64,000 nt of DNA from contig NZ_CP030048.1 of assembly GCF_015291665.1 (NCBI RefSeq), positions 6,731,501-6,795,500 of the forward strand. The letters run 5' to 3'. Shown here piece by piece: positions 28,146 through 37,718 of this stretch. A program made the translations under genes and the position numbers. Under the pieces are notes generated by a model. The model saw only the letters and a list, made by a program, of their open reading frames with translations, was not told the origin of the DNA and ran no database searches. The stretch is from Bradyrhizobium sp. CCBAU 53338. Its GTDB lineage: Bacteria > Pseudomonadota > Alphaproteobacteria > Rhizobiales > Xanthobacteraceae. Every line of letters starts with the position of its first letter. Positions within the stretch are counted from its first letter, which is position 1.

Positions 28146-29074
28146 CAAATCACCCGTCGCGCATCGAGCGCGTCACGCAGACCGTCGCCGATGAAGTTGA
28201 TGGCGACCACCGCGATGAAGATCGCCCCGCCGGGAAACAGCGCCCAGTGCGGGCCGATGTCGAGGAAGTCCTTGGCGTCGAACAGCAACCGTCCCCAGGT
28301 CGGGGTGTCAGGCGGAAAGCCGAGACCGAGGAAGGACAGCGTCGATTCCGCGATGATGGCGGCTGCGACGTCGATGGTGCCGGCGATGATCACGGGACCG
28401 ACGGCATTGGGCAGAATGTGACGCACCACCTGCCGCACCGGGCTCGCACCAAGCGCGCGCGCGGCCTCGACGAATTCCTTCTCGCGGATCGACAGGAACT
28501 GCGCGCGCACGAGGCGCGCCACGGGCATCCAGCGCAGGCCGCCGATCACGAGCACGATCAGGATGAAGATGCCGCCTTCGGGGCCGAACACCGCCTTCAG
28601 CCCGTCGCGGAACAGGTAGATCAGCATGAGGAGCAGCGGCAGCTGCGGCAACGAAAGGAAGAGATCGGTGAGCCACATCAGCCCGTGTCCCAGCGCGCCC
28701 CGCGACATGCCGGCGAGCGCGCCAATCAGCGTTCCCACGAACACGGAGACCAGCATCGCGGCGAGCCCCACCGCGAGCGAGATGCGGCCGCCATAGATCA
28801 TGCGGGCGAGAATGTCCTGCCCGAGATCATCGGTTCCGAAGGGATGGTCGAGCGAAGGTCCCTGCAGGCTCGCGGTAATATCGATGTCGTTGATCTGGAC
28901 GTGCCATACGAAGGGACCGAGCACCACCGCCAGGATGAGAACGAGCAACAGGAGCGCGCTCACGACCGCGAGCTTGTGCCGGCGATAGCGCCGCCACGTT
29001 TCGCGCCAGGGCGAGTAGACGGCCCGCCCGGAGGTCCGCTCAGCGGAAGGAGATGCGAGGGTCAAGCCAGCCAT
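28145..29074 (-). CDS. Peptide ABC transporter permease (DppC/OppC type)
   Basis: A 309-residue permease with an N-terminal OppC_N segment ([20 protein letters not shown]), a periplasmic loop with [17 protein letters not shown] and about six membrane helices. The EAA loop that docks the ATPases reads [20 protein letters not shown], and the end has [18 protein letters not shown]. All are family hallmarks. Its start overlaps the DppB-type gene by 35 bp, so a slightly shorter N-terminus is possible. Confidence 0.92.
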
Positions 29075-29999
29075 AAAGGACGTCCGCGATGAGATTGAAC
29101 AGCACGACGAGGCACGCGAAGACGAAGGTGACGGCCATCACCACCGGCGTATCGTTGGCCAAAATTGAGGAGATGAGCAGCGATCCGATGCCGGGAATAC
29201 GAAAGATCTGCTCGGTGACGATGGCGCCGCCGAACACCGCGGGCATCTGCAACGCGATCAGGGTAACAACCGGGATCATTGCGTTGCGCATCACGTGCTT
29301 GACGATGACCTTGGCTTGTCCAAGGCCCTTGGCGCGCGCCGTGGTGACGTAGTCGAGCCGGATCACGTCGAGCATGGCGGAGCGAACGAAGCGGGTCATG
29401 GACGCCGCCTGGAACAGGCCGAGCACCATCACCGGCATGATCGCCTGCCGGATCATCTCCAGCACCCAGCGAATGCCGGTCGCATCGATATCGGTCGAAT
29501 AGACGAAGGGCAACCAGTCCAGCCTGACCGAGAAGATCAGGATGAACAGGATGCCCGTGAAGAAGGTCGGCAGCGAGAAGCCGACGAAAGCGAGCGTATT
29601 GGCGATCTGGTCGAACAGCGAATATGGTTTGGTCGCCGCATAGACGCCGACCGGAATCGCGACTAGCAACGCGAGAAGCTGCGCGGAGCCGATCACGTAG
29701 AGCGTGGTCGGCAGGCGCTGCAGGATGAGTTGATCGACATCCATCCGGCTGACGAAGGAGAAGCCCCAATCGCCATGCGCCATGGCCGAGAGCCAGTGCA
29801 GGTAGCGAAGATAAACCGGATCGTCGAGGCCGAACTTCGCCCGAAGCGCGAGAGCGACTTCGGGCGGAACGTTCGGATTGGTCGCCAGGTCCGAGAAGGG
29901 ATCGCCGGGGGCCAAAGCCAACACGACGAACAACACGAGCGAAATCCCGAGCAAACTCGGAATCGCGATCAACAGGCGACGCAGGACATACTGACTCAT
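29040..29999 (-). CDS. Peptide ABC transporter permease (DppB/OppB type)
   Basis: A 319-residue protein beginning MSQYVLRRLLIAIPSLLGIS, the standard DppB start, with six membrane helices. The EAA-like loop is LDYVTTARAKGLGQAKVIVK and the end reads ILANDTPVVMAVTFVFA and [13 protein letters not shown]. It forms the membrane pore with the DppC-type partner. It lies 29 bp after the binding-protein gene. Confidence 0.92.
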   Translation of the reverse strand: MSQYVLRRLLIAIPSLLGISLVLFVVLALAPGDPFSDLATNPNVPPEVALALRAKFGLDDPVYLRYLHWLSAMAHGDWGFSFVSRMDVDQLILQRLPTTLYVIGSAQLLALLVAIPVGVYAATKPYSLFDQIANTLAFVGFSLPTFFTGILFILIFSVRLDWLPFVYSTDIDATGIRWVLEMIRQAIMPVMVLGLFQAASMTRFVRSAMLDVIRLDYVTTARAKGLGQAKVIVKHVMRNAMIPVVTLIALQMPAVFGGAIVTEQIFRIPGIGSLLISSILANDTPVVMAVTFVFACLVVLFNLIADVLYGWLDPRISFR

Positions 30000-30028
30000 C
30001 AGGGAAGGATCCTCTTAGCGGCCGTCCC

Positions 30029-31819
30029 TCATGCCTCCCGATACCAGTCCTGGATGTTGTCCGTTTCGTTGGCCCAGCCGCTGATGGCAGGGCGCAGCGT
30101 GTTGGAGGCAGCCTCCACCTTCAAGCGGTGCAGGACCGGAATGAACACGGTGTCTTTCCACAACAGGTCGTTGCACTTGATGTAGAGCGCTGCGCGCTTG
30201 ACCGGATCGGTTTCGGTCTCGGCCGCGGCAATGGCCGCATCATAGTCCTTGTTGACGTAACGAGGGAAATTCTGGCCCTGCCACTTGTTTTCCTTGGTTG
30301 CTACATTGGCCGAAATGTAGCGCCTCATGTGAAGCGCGGGATCGGGCTGGGTCATCGGGATCTGGAATTCCTCGATGTCGGAATAGAACTTGGAATAGGT
30401 GTCGGGGTTGGCGACGTCGGAAGAGAAGAAGACCGACGCGACGACCGATTTCAGCTCAACCTCGATGCCCGCCTTCTGACAGGCCTGCTTGACGATGGCC
30501 TGGGTCTTCTGGCGCGGACCATTGATTGAGGTCTGGTACAGGAGCTTCAGCTTCTTGCCGCCCTTTTCGCGAATGCCGTCCGCACCGGCTTTCCAGCCGG
30601 CGTCCTCCAGCATCTTCGATGCCTTGTCGATATTGAACTCCCAAGAGGTGTTCTTGGAGACGAATTTCTCGGGGCCATTGAGGTAGTTGGCCGTGGCGCG
30701 GCCGGCGCGACCGTAGATCGCCTTCCTGATCGCGTCACGGTCGACGAGCAAGGCGAGCGCCTGGCGAACGGCCGGGTCGGACAGGAGGGGATGCTTGGTT
30801 TTCATCGAAGATCGCTCGCCATCGACCTCGGTGTTCGGGTCGGTGAAGTTGATCGCGATGAACTCGATGTCGCCGCCCACGGCATAAATGGTCTTGCCCT
30901 TGCCGCCCTTCTCCAGCCGCAACAGCACGTCGTCCTCGACCTGCATGTTCCAGGCAAAATCAAATTCGCCCGTCTGGATCACCGCGCGCGCTGCGGAGAC
31001 GGCATCGCCGCCGCCTTTCATCTCGATCGTGTCGAAATGCGGCCGGTTGGGCATGTGATAGTCAGGATTGATCTGGCCTCGGACCAGATCGCCCGGCTTG
31101 AACTCGACGAACTTGTAGGGGCCGGTGCCAACCGGCGCCAGGTTGCTCGGCGCTTCGCGGGATTTCGCTCCCTTGTACTCGGCAAACAGGTGTTGCGGGA
31201 TCACGCATCCGTAAGCGCCCACGAAGGCATTGGCCCAGAACGGCGTGGGATTCTTGAACTGGATGCGGATGGTGAGACCATCTACCTTCTCGACCGTCAT
31301 GTCGGCGTACGTGCTGATGGACACGGCGGCTGTGGCGGCGTCGCTGGCATACGCCCAGGTGAACACGAAATCGTCGGCGGTCAGGGGTTTGCCGTCATGC
31401 CATTTGACGCCCGGCTTGATCTTCCAGGTGACCGACTTGCCATCGGCGGCCAGGCCGCCATTTGCGACCGACGGAATTTCGGCGGCGAGAATCGGGTTGA
31501 GATTGCCGTTGGCATCCCAGCTTGCGAGCGGTTCGTAGAACAGGCGCGAGCCATCCTGGTCCTTGGTGCCGGTGGCAAAATGCGGATTGAGCAAGGTCGG
31601 CCCTTGCCACCACAGTAGCTTGAGCGGACCGCCGCCGCCGCGCTTGGTCGGCGGATATGGGTTCGGGCTCTGGGCCATGGCGACGCCGCCGATGGCGAGG
31701 ATCTGATTCGCCATGGGAGCAGTGAGGCCGACAGCGGCCATGCGCTTGATGAAGGCACGGCGATCCATCCGCCCATCCTTCACGTCACCGATCATCGAAC
31801 GCAGTTCTTTGTCCAGCAT
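30029..31819 (-). CDS. Peptide ABC transporter periplasmic binding protein (SBP family 5), Tat signal
   Basis: About 596 residues from ATG at 31819, chosen for the GGGGGA ribosome-binding site and because a twin-arginine signal follows (RMDRRAFIKRMAAVGLTAP, cleavage near AMAQ). The mature part is a family-5 extracellular solute-binding protein: DADGNLNP-like lobe (SWDANGNLNPILAAEIPS), TWKIKPGVKWHDGKPLTADD and ALALLVDRDAIRKAIY. Tat export suggests folding before secretion. It is the first gene of the five-gene ABC operon. Upstream in-frame codons to 32026 are not protein-like. Confidence 0.92.
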   Translation of the reverse strand: MLDKELRSMIGDVKDGRMDRRAFIKRMAAVGLTAPMANQILAIGGVAMAQSPNPYPPTKRGGGGPLKLLWWQGPTLLNPHFATGTKDQDGSRLFYEPLASWDANGNLNPILAAEIPSVANGGLAADGKSVTWKIKPGVKWHDGKPLTADDFVFTWAYASDAATAAVSISTYADMTVEKVDGLTIRIQFKNPTPFWANAFVGAYGCVIPQHLFAEYKGAKSREAPSNLAPVGTGPYKFVEFKPGDLVRGQINPDYHMPNRPHFDTIEMKGGGDAVSAARAVIQTGEFDFAWNMQVEDDVLLRLEKGGKGKTIYAVGGDIEFIAINFTDPNTEVDGERSSMKTKHPLLSDPAVRQALALLVDRDAIRKAIYGRAGRATANYLNGPEKFVSKNTSWEFNIDKASKMLEDAGWKAGADGIREKGGKKLKLLYQTSINGPRQKTQAIVKQACQKAGIEVELKSVVASVFFSSDVANPDTYSKFYSDIEEFQIPMTQPDPALHMRRYISANVATKENKWQGQNFPRYVNKDYDAAIAAAETETDPVKRAALYIKCNDLLWKDTVFIPVLHRLKVEAASNTLRPAISGWANETDNIQDWYREA

Positions 31820-32080
31820 GGTTGTCCCCCGTCTGGTTCCCTTATGGATACAGGCGGTCGCAGGACGGCCGCCGGGTTTTGGCTGGCGGTAGATGGCACA
31901 CTGAATAGGCCGCACGTCAACTGCGGCCGCGCGTGTACAAACGAAGTTCTGGCTGTCCGTTGGGCAAAACTTCGTCCCGCAGCCCAACGGTTTGGCATTC
32001 CGGCGCCAAAATCCGCCGGAAACCAAGTTGCACTGCGAAAAATTTGTTCTTCAGATCAGACGAAGTATCGAGATGGAATT

Positions 32081-33499
32081 CTACGCCACGGACATATTGA
32101 GCGGCGGCGCGACGTGGTCGGGCAGCGGGCAGACATAAGGCGTCTTGGCCGTCCGCTTCGTGAGATCGGCCTTCGCGGCCTTGATCAGCTCCGGTTCGGT
32201 CAATGCCTTGATGCCGAGGCCGGCCATGGCCTTTGCCGCCTGCACCATCGCCTTGTGGGCGTGCGGGCTCTTGCCCTGCGCAACCACCTGCCAGGTGTGG
32301 AACGGCGTGCCAATTGCAACCGTCGGTGCGTGAACCTGCACGGTCGGGACCACCCAGCTCACGTCGCCCACGTCGGTCGAGCCGACCAGCGGGTTGCGCT
32401 TGGCATCCAGCGGCACCAGGAAGTCTGCCAGCGGCCGATCGGTCGGCTCCATCCCAATCGCGTAATAGACCGACGCGATGTCCTTGTCGGTCAGCGTCGC
32501 GCGGATCTGGCTGGCAAAGCCCTTGTCGCTATCGTCGAAATGCGGCGGTCCGAGCTCTTCCATGACCCGATGCAGCGCCTGCTCCAGCGGCGTGTTCGGC
32601 AGGATGTTGGAAACCGCCGAGATGATCTTCATCTCGACCTTGGTCTCGGTCATCAGGGCCGCGCCCTCCGCGATCTTGCTGACACGCCCGACCAGCTCGT
32701 TCATGCCGGGGAGATCACGCGCGCGGATCGAATAGCGGACGCGGGCATGGGCCTGCACCACGTTGGGCGCGATGCCGCCCGTGTCGAGCAGCGCGTAGTG
32801 CACGCGCGCATCGCTCGGCATGTGTTCTCGCATGTAGTTCACGCCGACATTCATCAACTCCACCGCATCGAGCGCGGAGCGGCCGAGATGGGGCGAAGCC
32901 GCCGCATGCGAGGTGCGGCCGGTGAAGATGAAGTCGGCGCGGGTGTTGGCGAGCGACGGCGTCACCGCGACTTCCCAGAAGCTGTGTGGATGCCAGGTGA
33001 TCGCGATATCGGCGTCCTCGAAAGCGCCGGACCGCACCATGAAGGCCTTGGCCGCGCCGCCCTCTTCCGCCGGGCAGCCGTAATAGCGCACGCGGCCGGG
33101 CACCTTGTTCTCGGCGAGCCAGTCCTTGACCGCGGTTGCGGCGAGCAGCGCCGCGGAGCCGAGCAGATTGTGACCGCAACCGTGGCCGTGGCCGCCGGTC
33201 TCGACCGGACGGTGCTCGGCAACGCCCGCCTCCTGGCTGAGGCCCGGCAGCGCGTCGTATTCACCCATGAAGGCGATGACCGGACCGCCCTCGCCCCATT
33301 CGCCCATCACCGCGGTCGGAATGCCCGCAACCTTTTCGGTGATGCGGAAGCCCTGGTGGCGTAATTCGGCGAGATGCTCGGCGGCGGAGCGCGCCTCGGT
33401 GTAGCAGACTTCGGGCATGCCCCAGACCTTGTCGCTCAGGTCGATGAAACGTCCCTTGATCGTGTCGATGCCACGCCAGATGTCGCTGCGGTTATCCAT
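32081..33499 (-). CDS. M20-family amidohydrolase (AbgB-like)
   Basis: About 472 residues from ATG at 33499 (MDNRSDIWRGIDTIKGRF). Metal-ligand segments of the M20/AbgB group are present: VIAFMGEYDALPGLSQE, GHGHGCGHNLLGSAAL, GCPAEEGGAAKAFMVR and the late VAQGKSPHAHKAMV. The dimerisation lid region contains TSHAAASPHLGRSALDAVEL. AbgB cleaves p-aminobenzoyl-glutamate, and relatives hydrolyse other N-acyl amino acids. It reads towards the peptide ABC operon with a 261-bp gap, which fits cleavage of an imported amide-linked substrate. Confidence 0.88.
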   Translation of the reverse strand: MDNRSDIWRGIDTIKGRFIDLSDKVWGMPEVCYTEARSAAEHLAELRHQGFRITEKVAGIPTAVMGEWGEGGPVIAFMGEYDALPGLSQEAGVAEHRPVETGGHGHGCGHNLLGSAALLAATAVKDWLAENKVPGRVRYYGCPAEEGGAAKAFMVRSGAFEDADIAITWHPHSFWEVAVTPSLANTRADFIFTGRTSHAAASPHLGRSALDAVELMNVGVNYMREHMPSDARVHYALLDTGGIAPNVVQAHARVRYSIRARDLPGMNELVGRVSKIAEGAALMTETKVEMKIISAVSNILPNTPLEQALHRVMEELGPPHFDDSDKGFASQIRATLTDKDIASVYYAIGMEPTDRPLADFLVPLDAKRNPLVGSTDVGDVSWVVPTVQVHAPTVAIGTPFHTWQVVAQGKSPHAHKAMVQAAKAMAGLGIKALTEPELIKAAKADLTKRTAKTPYVCPLPDHVAPPLNMSVA

Positions 33500-33788
33500 T
33501 GCTTCGGTCCGTGATCTCTTGGTCCAACCAAGCGCCAATGGTTAGCAGCTTCGTTGGACCCCGCCTAGCATCTCGCCGGACACCAGCCATGCGACCGATG
33601 CCGGATTGGGCAGCCACCGACCGAATTTCGGTGAACGATGCCTGTGATCTTCGGAAATCGGCGGCGCGACATCCGAATAGTTGAGGTCAAGTCTTTCAAG
33701 ACGACCTTCTCCGGCCTAAATTATGCTTGCTTCGCGCGTTGTTGTTCCGCAGCCAAGGCGGAGCGAAGCTGTCAGCCAGGAGAACTCC

Positions 33789-34781
33789 ATGACCGTTCTG
33801 ACCGAATGGAGAGTGCCGCCGGCCAATCAGCCGCGTGCGAGCGAGTACCCCGGCTTCGACCTCGACCGTGCGCTCGCGTCCATCGTCGGCCTGCACGCCA
33901 TCATCCCGTCGGACGCCTTCAGCGCGGAAACGCTCGGTACCGAACGCGCCGGCAACGGCGTCGTGATCGATGACGGGCTGGTGCTCACCATCGGCTATCT
34001 CGTCACCGAGGCGGAATCCGTGTGGCTTCATCGCGGCGACGGGCACGTCGTCGAGGGACATGTGCTCGGCTTCGATGCCGTCACCGGCTTCGGCCTGGTG
34101 CAGGCGCTCGGCCGGCTCGATATCGAGCCGCTGCCGCTCGGCTCGTCGGCGAATGTCAGGCTCGGCGACCGCGTCGTGGTCGGCGGCGCGGGTGGGCGGA
34201 CGCGATCGGTCGCGAGCCAGATCGTCGCCAAGCAGGAATTCGCCGGCTATTGGGAGTACCTGCTCGACGAGGCCTTGTTCACCTATCCGGCTCATCCGAA
34301 TTGGGGCGGCACGGGGCTGATCAACGAGCGCGGCGAGTTGATCGGCATCGGCTCGCTTCAACTCGAGCGTGAACGCGACGGCAACGCCGAGCACGTCAAC
34401 ATGGTCGTGCCGATCGACCTGCTGAAACCGATTCTCGACGATCTCCGGAAGTTCGGCCGCGTCAACAAGCCGGCGCGGCCGTGGCTCGGGCTCTATTCGA
34501 CCGAGATCGACAACCGCGTGGTGGTGATCGGGATCTCCGCCAACGGTCCCGCCGCGCGCGCCGAGCTCAAGACCGGCGACGTCATTCTTGCCGTGGACGG
34601 CGAGAAGGTCACGAGCCAGACGGCGTTCTACAAGAAGATGTGGGGGCTCGGCCCCGCCGGCGTCGACGTGCCCCTCACCGTGCACCATCAGGGCACTGCG
34701 CATCATGAAGGCGTCACCTTCGACGTCACGGTGACGTCGACCGACCGCTTCAAGCTGCTGAAAGCGCCGAAGCTGCACTGA
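33789..34781 (+). CDS. Trypsin-fold PDZ protein lacking the catalytic triad (HtrA-like pseudoprotease)
   Basis: About 330 residues from ATG at 33789 behind AGGAGAA; no signal peptide, so probably cytoplasmic. The order matches S1C/HtrA proteases: chymotrypsin fold about residues 20-210, then a PDZ domain (PWLGLYSTEI, GPAARAELKTGDVILAVDGE). However, the TNNHVV histidine site reads TIGYLV (Tyr near 33996), the Asp site reads GFDAVTGFGLV, and the GNSGGP serine site reads PNWGGTG (Trp at 34302-34304). All three catalytic residues appear to be replaced. It is likely a binding or scaffold protein. The next gene follows after 20 bp. Confidence 0.82.
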   Translation: MTVLTEWRVPPANQPRASEYPGFDLDRALASIVGLHAIIPSDAFSAETLGTERAGNGVVIDDGLVLTIGYLVTEAESVWLHRGDGHVVEGHVLGFDAVTGFGLVQALGRLDIEPLPLGSSANVRLGDRVVVGGAGGRTRSVASQIVAKQEFAGYWEYLLDEALFTYPAHPNWGGTGLINERGELIGIGSLQLERERDGNAEHVNMVVPIDLLKPILDDLRKFGRVNKPARPWLGLYSTEIDNRVVVIGISANGPAARAELKTGDVILAVDGEKVTSQTAFYKKMWGLGPAGVDVPLTVHHQGTAHHEGVTFDVTVTSTDRFKLLKAPKLH

Positions 34782-34801
34782 GCCACCCAAAGGAAGCGGT
34801 A

Positions 34802-35872
34802 ATGACCGAGGCCGTCGTCGACGACATCGTGGCCGTGCTGCCGCCGCTGCTCAATGCGCTGGAAGCACTCGGCTACTTCGCCCGGCATCTGCATCCGCCG
34901 GCCTTCGGCTCGGTGATGAACGCGATCGGCGCGCCGGATGATGCGCTACGATCGGCGCATGAGGCCGTCGGCGCGTGGCCGGAGCAATTCGCCGGGCTTC
35001 GCGAGCGGCTCGATCGCGCCTGCAACGAGACGCTCGCCGCCTTTGCCGGCATCCGCGACGTCGAGCGCGGCAATGGCGATCTCCTCGCGGTATTCCGCGC
35101 GCTCCGCCATCTGCCGCGTGCGCAGGAGGCGCTTTATCCACTGTCGGCGCAATTCCCGCCCGTGAGCAATTTCTTCCTCACTGCAGCTCATCGCGAGAAC
35201 GAAGAGCTGCTCTCGCGGCTCGGGGGCGGTGCGAGCGAGCCCACCGGCATCTTCCACGATCACAACGAGCCCGGCAGCCGCGGCGGCTTCTCGGTCTATG
35301 TACCCGAATATTATACGCCCGATCGCAGCTGGCCGCTGGTGATGGCGTTGCACGGCGGCAGCGGCAACGGCCGCGGCTTTCTGTGGAGCTGGCTACGCGA
35401 CGTCCGCAGCCTGGGCGCGATCCTGGTGACGCCGACCGCGACCGGGCAGACCTGGGCGCTGATGGGCGACGACACCGACACGCCCAATCTTGCGCTCATC
35501 CTCGAAAGCGTACGCGGCCGCTGGACGATCGATGCTTCGCACATGCTGCTGACCGGCATGAGCGATGGCGGCACTTTCTGCTACGTGAGCGGGCTCGATG
35601 GCGCCTCGCCCTTCACCCATCTCGCGCCGGTATCGGCAACCTTCCATCCGCTGATGGCGGAGATGGCCGACGTCACGCGGCTTCGGGGCCTGCCCGTCTT
35701 CATCACCCACGGCAAGCTCGACTGGATGTTTCCGGTACAGACCGCGCGCCAAACGCAGGGAGCGCTCGCGGCCGCTGGCGCCGACGTCACCTACCGCGAG
35801 ATTGACGACCTCAGTCACACCTATCCGCGCGAGATCAACGCGGAGCTTCTGCAATGGCTGAACGGGGCGTGA
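34802..35872 (+). CDS. Alpha/beta hydrolase, phospholipase/carboxylesterase type
   Basis: A 356-residue protein with a helical N-terminal domain of about 155 residues, then an alpha/beta hydrolase domain. The oxyanion segment is VMALHGGSGNGRGFLW, the nucleophile elbow LLTGMSDGGTFCY, the acid FITHGKLDWMFPV and the base DLSHTYPREI. These match the phospholipase/carboxylesterase (PF02230-like) group. No signal peptide. It lies 20 bp after the pseudoprotease gene, so the two are probably one transcript and may act together. Confidence 0.82.
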   Translation: MTEAVVDDIVAVLPPLLNALEALGYFARHLHPPAFGSVMNAIGAPDDALRSAHEAVGAWPEQFAGLRERLDRACNETLAAFAGIRDVERGNGDLLAVFRALRHLPRAQEALYPLSAQFPPVSNFFLTAAHRENEELLSRLGGGASEPTGIFHDHNEPGSRGGFSVYVPEYYTPDRSWPLVMALHGGSGNGRGFLWSWLRDVRSLGAILVTPTATGQTWALMGDDTDTPNLALILESVRGRWTIDASHMLLTGMSDGGTFCYVSGLDGASPFTHLAPVSATFHPLMAEMADVTRLRGLPVFITHGKLDWMFPVQTARQTQGALAAAGADVTYREIDDLSHTYPREINAELLQWLNGA

Positions 35873-35957
35873 ACGAGGCGTCCTCACCTGCGCCGCACTG
35901 GCGCGGAACCATCACTCTGGGCCGACGTTATCCGCCCGACACACCGGAGGGTTCGCC

Positions 35958-36164
35958 ATGCAGACTTTTTTCGGAATGATCCTGGGCGCGCTGCTGCTTG
36001 CTTGCGGCGTCTATGTCTATGACTCCATGCAGACGTCGTCCGTCGCCAACGGCGAGGTTGCGACCACCAATCGCACCATCGTGAACTGGGACGTCGCGAA
36101 GGCCGACTGGGACCTGCTGCGCGACCGTGCGCACAAGGACTGGGTCCGCATCTCCTCAAAGTAA
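35958..36164 (+). CDS. Small membrane-anchored protein, function unknown
   Basis: A 68-residue protein with one N-terminal membrane helix (FFGMILGALLLACGVYVYDS) and a soluble tail rich in Trp and Asp (NWDVAKADWDLLRDRAHKDW). The start is preceded by GGAGG. A strong hairpin terminator follows at 36187. No named family recognised. Confidence 0.7.
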   Translation: MQTFFGMILGALLLACGVYVYDSMQTSSVANGEVATTNRTIVNWDVAKADWDLLRDRAHKDWVRISSK

Positions 36165-36186
36165 CCTCGATCGACCGGACATGAAC

Positions 36187-36219
36187 AAGGCGCCGTCGCG
36201 ATTCCGCGGCGGCGCCTTT
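36187..36219. terminator. Bidirectional terminator hairpin
   Basis: A 14-bp stem AAGGCGCCGTCGCG with CGCGGCGGCGCCTT (one mismatch) around a 4-nt loop, followed by TTTG on the plus side and preceded by A residues. It lies between the convergent genes ending at 36164 and 36249. Confidence 0.8.
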
Positions 36220-36248
36220 GTCTTGGCTGCGATCAATGCAGCGATGGA

Positions 36249-36908
36249 TCAGTTCATCTTGGCCTTGCGGGCGTCGGCGATGACCTGCTCGAACTCGGTC
36301 ATGCTGAGCACACCCGGCACGCGGTACTTGCCGACGATGAACGACGGCGTGCCGCGGAAGCCGAAGGCTTCGGCCTGATCGTTGTTGCGCTTGAGGATCG
36401 CGTCGATGTCCTTGCCGTGCGCCGTGAGGTCACCCTTGACGCGGTCCATGTCGACGCCGACGGAGGCGAGCAGTTCGTTGATGCGCGACTCGGTCAGGCG
36501 CGAGCTGACGCCCATCATGGCGTCATGGGCTTGATGGTACTTGTTCTGATATTTGGTGGCGAGCGCGATCCGGGCAGCCGTCACCGAGACCGGCCCGAGG
36601 ATCGGCCAGTCCTTCAACACCAGCCTGACCTTGCCGTCGTCCTGGACGACCTGACGCAGCTCAGGCTCGAGCTTGCGGCAATAGGGACAATTGTAGTCGG
36701 ACCATTCGATGATGCTGACGTTGCCATCGGGATTGCCGGCGACGGGAACGTCGGGATCGCGCAGCACCTTGGCTTCAGTCAGCACCTCGCCATCATTGGT
36801 AGCTGTGCGCGCCAACGACATGCCGCCAGCCGCGAAGGCGCCCGCCCCGATCAACGTCAGCGCGGCACGGCGCGTCGGCCCAAAGCCCTTGTTTCCAGAT
36901 CCAGCCAT
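36249..36908 (-). CDS. DsbA-family thiol-disulfide oxidoreductase
   Basis: A 219-residue protein with a twin-arginine-like signal (TRRAALTLIGAGAFAAGG) and a thioredoxin-fold DsbA domain. The redox centre is IIEWSDYNCPYCRKLEPEL (CPYC) and the cis-proline loop GFRGTPSFIVGKYRVPG. The helical insert carries VTAARIALATKYQNKYHQAH. It should act on disulfides in the periplasm. It resembles the DsbA/ScsC-like group annotated as thioredoxin-domain proteins in rhizobia. Confidence 0.88.
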   Translation of the reverse strand: MAGSGNKGFGPTRRAALTLIGAGAFAAGGMSLARTATNDGEVLTEAKVLRDPDVPVAGNPDGNVSIIEWSDYNCPYCRKLEPELRQVVQDDGKVRLVLKDWPILGPVSVTAARIALATKYQNKYHQAHDAMMGVSSRLTESRINELLASVGVDMDRVKGDLTAHGKDIDAILKRNNDQAEAFGFRGTPSFIVGKYRVPGVLSMTEFEQVIADARKAKMN

Positions 36909-36995
36909 ATCTCGTCCCGTTTCGGTCCCATCGCCGCAAGTACGGCTCGGAACCGGGAATTGTTACAGACCATATAGAGTGTCGCGGGGGCGATG

Positions 36996-37718
36996 TCACC
37001 GCACCAGCAATGTCACCACCAGCGGGACCAGAAACGACGTGACCAGAGCATTGAGACTCATGGCGATGCCGGAGAAGACGCCGGCAACCTCATCGACCTG
37101 GAACGCGCGGGCGGTGCCGATGCCGTGCGCGGCCAGGCCCGCGGCAAAGCCGCGAGCACGGAAGTCCGTGACCCCGGTGCGGTTCATCAGCGGTGTGACG
37201 ATGATTGCGCCCATGATGCCTGTGAGGATGACTGCAACCGCCGCCAGCGAAGGATCGGCATGGAGGGATTCGGCGATGCCCATGGCCACGCCGGCCGTGA
37301 CTGATTTGGGTGCAAGCGAGAGCACCACGTCACGCGGCAGGCCGACGAACTCTGCGAGCAGCACGACCGACACCACGGCCGTCACCGAGCCCGCGACCAA
37401 CGCCGCCAGCATTGGCACGATGGAACTCACCACGCGCTTGCGGTTCTCATAGAGCGGCACGGCGAGCGCAACGGTGGCGGGCCCGAGCAGAAAATGCACG
37501 AACTGCGCACCGGCAAAATAGGTGGTGTAGGAGGTGCCTGTAACGAGCAGGAACGCACCAATGATCCACATCGCATGCAGCACGGGATTGGCGAACGGAT
37601 GCCGCCGCGTCGCAAGCGATATCGCGTCGGTGGTCGCATAGACCACCAACGTCACCGTCAGCCAGAGCAGCGGCGATTGCGAGAGATAGACCCAGAGCGA
37701 GAACGGATTGTCCTTCAT
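36996..37718 (-). CDS. lrgB: LrgB/CidB family membrane protein
   Basis: About 240 residues from ATG at 37718 overlapping the lrgA stop as ATGA. Seven or so membrane helices; family segments are PLLWLTVTLVVYATTDAIS, FLLGPATVALAVPLYENRKR, LAPKSVTAGVAMGIAESLH and ARAFQVDEVAGVFSGIAMSL. LrgB partners with LrgA in holin-like or metabolite-transport functions. Reading upstream of 37718 overlaps lrgA and is spurious. Confidence 0.9.
   Translation of the reverse strand: MKDNPFSLWVYLSQSPLLWLTVTLVVYATTDAISLATRRHPFANPVLHAMWIIGAFLLVTGTSYTTYFAGAQFVHFLLGPATVALAVPLYENRKRVVSSIVPMLAALVAGSVTAVVSVVLLAEFVGLPRDVVLSLAPKSVTAGVAMGIAESLHADPSLAAVAVILTGIMGAIIVTPLMNRTGVTDFRARGFAAGLAAHGIGTARAFQVDEVAGVFSGIAMSLNALVTSFLVPLVVTLLVR

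Noticed and set aside
33696..34790. Long minus-strand frame (364 codons) opposite the pseudoprotease
   Set aside because: It mirrors the plus-strand gene, has the Arg/His/Asp-rich composition of an antisense shadow in GC-rich DNA, and shows no domain.
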